A stretch of DNA of 5,848 nt from QPIN01 sp964535875. Lineage in GTDB: Bacteria > Pseudomonadota > Gammaproteobacteria > Methylococcales > Methylomonadaceae. Position numbers and translations under genes: made by a program. Numbering within the stretch: the stretch's first letter is position 1; each line of letters begins with the position of its first letter. Below the pieces are notes generated by a model. It was not told the DNA's origin. It searched no databases and worked only from the letters and a program-made list of their open reading frames with translations. This document shows, piece by piece, positions 5,799 through 5,848 of the stretch. The stretch lies in assembly GCA_964535875.1 (NCBI GenBank), contig CAZHUE010000194.1, positions 1 through 5,848 on the forward strand, given 5' to 3'.

Positions 5799-5848
5799 TG
5801 GTACCGAGGGTCGGAATCGAACCGACACTTCCGAAGAAATTGGATTTT
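5799..5848 (-). tRNA. tRNA-Leu (NAA anticodon), 3' part
   Basis: Read on the minus strand, the fragment ends with an encoded CCA (5801-5799) after discriminator A and an acceptor strand CCTCGGT. The T arm is GTCGG-TTCGATT-CCGAC. Before it comes a long variable arm whose stem closes a TTCG tetraloop, which marks a class II tRNA (Leu, Ser or bacterial Tyr). The 3' anticodon stem reads TCCAA preceded by AAAA, which places A-A at anticodon positions 35-36, so UAA or CAA (Leu). Discriminator A argues against Ser. Tyr is possible only if the stem register shifts by one base. The 5' half and anticodon position 34 lie beyond the window. Confidence 0.85.

Overview
The window looks like chromosomal DNA of an AT-rich gammaproteobacterium. 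The evidence is a NirB/NirD pair of enterobacterial length and motif content, an outer-membrane porin of the alginate-export-like family typical of free-living and marine gammaproteobacteria, and FNR-like sites between them. The species cannot be named from the sequence. A run of 10 N at 1138-1147 shows this is a draft assembly.

Layout. On the minus strand, read from 4095 down to 1, lies a tight gene set: nirB (NADH nitrite reductase large subunit), nirD (small subunit), a PhzF-family gene, and the 5' part of a formate/nitrite transporter (FNT) gene cut by the window edge. nirB and nirD share one base (TAGTG), nirD and the PhzF gene overlap by 11 bp, and 38 bp separate the PhzF gene from the FNT gene, with no terminator in that gap. 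This is very probably one operon. A 341-bp AT-rich region (4096-4436) separates it from a divergent outer-membrane porin gene at 4437-5702 on the plus strand. A strong hairpin (5747-5777) then separates the porin from the 3' half of a class II tRNA on the minus strand, most likely tRNA-Leu with an NAA anticodon.

How the parts may work together. The porin could admit small anions through the outer membrane, and the FNT protein could carry nitrite across the inner membrane. Cytoplasmic NirBD would then reduce nitrite to ammonium with NADH, using FAD, [2Fe-2S], [4Fe-4S] and siroheme. Two FNR-like palindromes, one placed for nirB and one upstream of the porin, suggest oxygen-responsive control of both divergent units. 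A cluster of TGCA-centred dyads between them may be a further operator.

The unexpected element is the PhzF-family gene inside the nitrite operon. It is translationally coupled to nirD and has no obvious role in nitrite reduction. The window holds no clearly new multi-gene system. The PhzF insertion and the paired regulatory sites are the points most worth following up.
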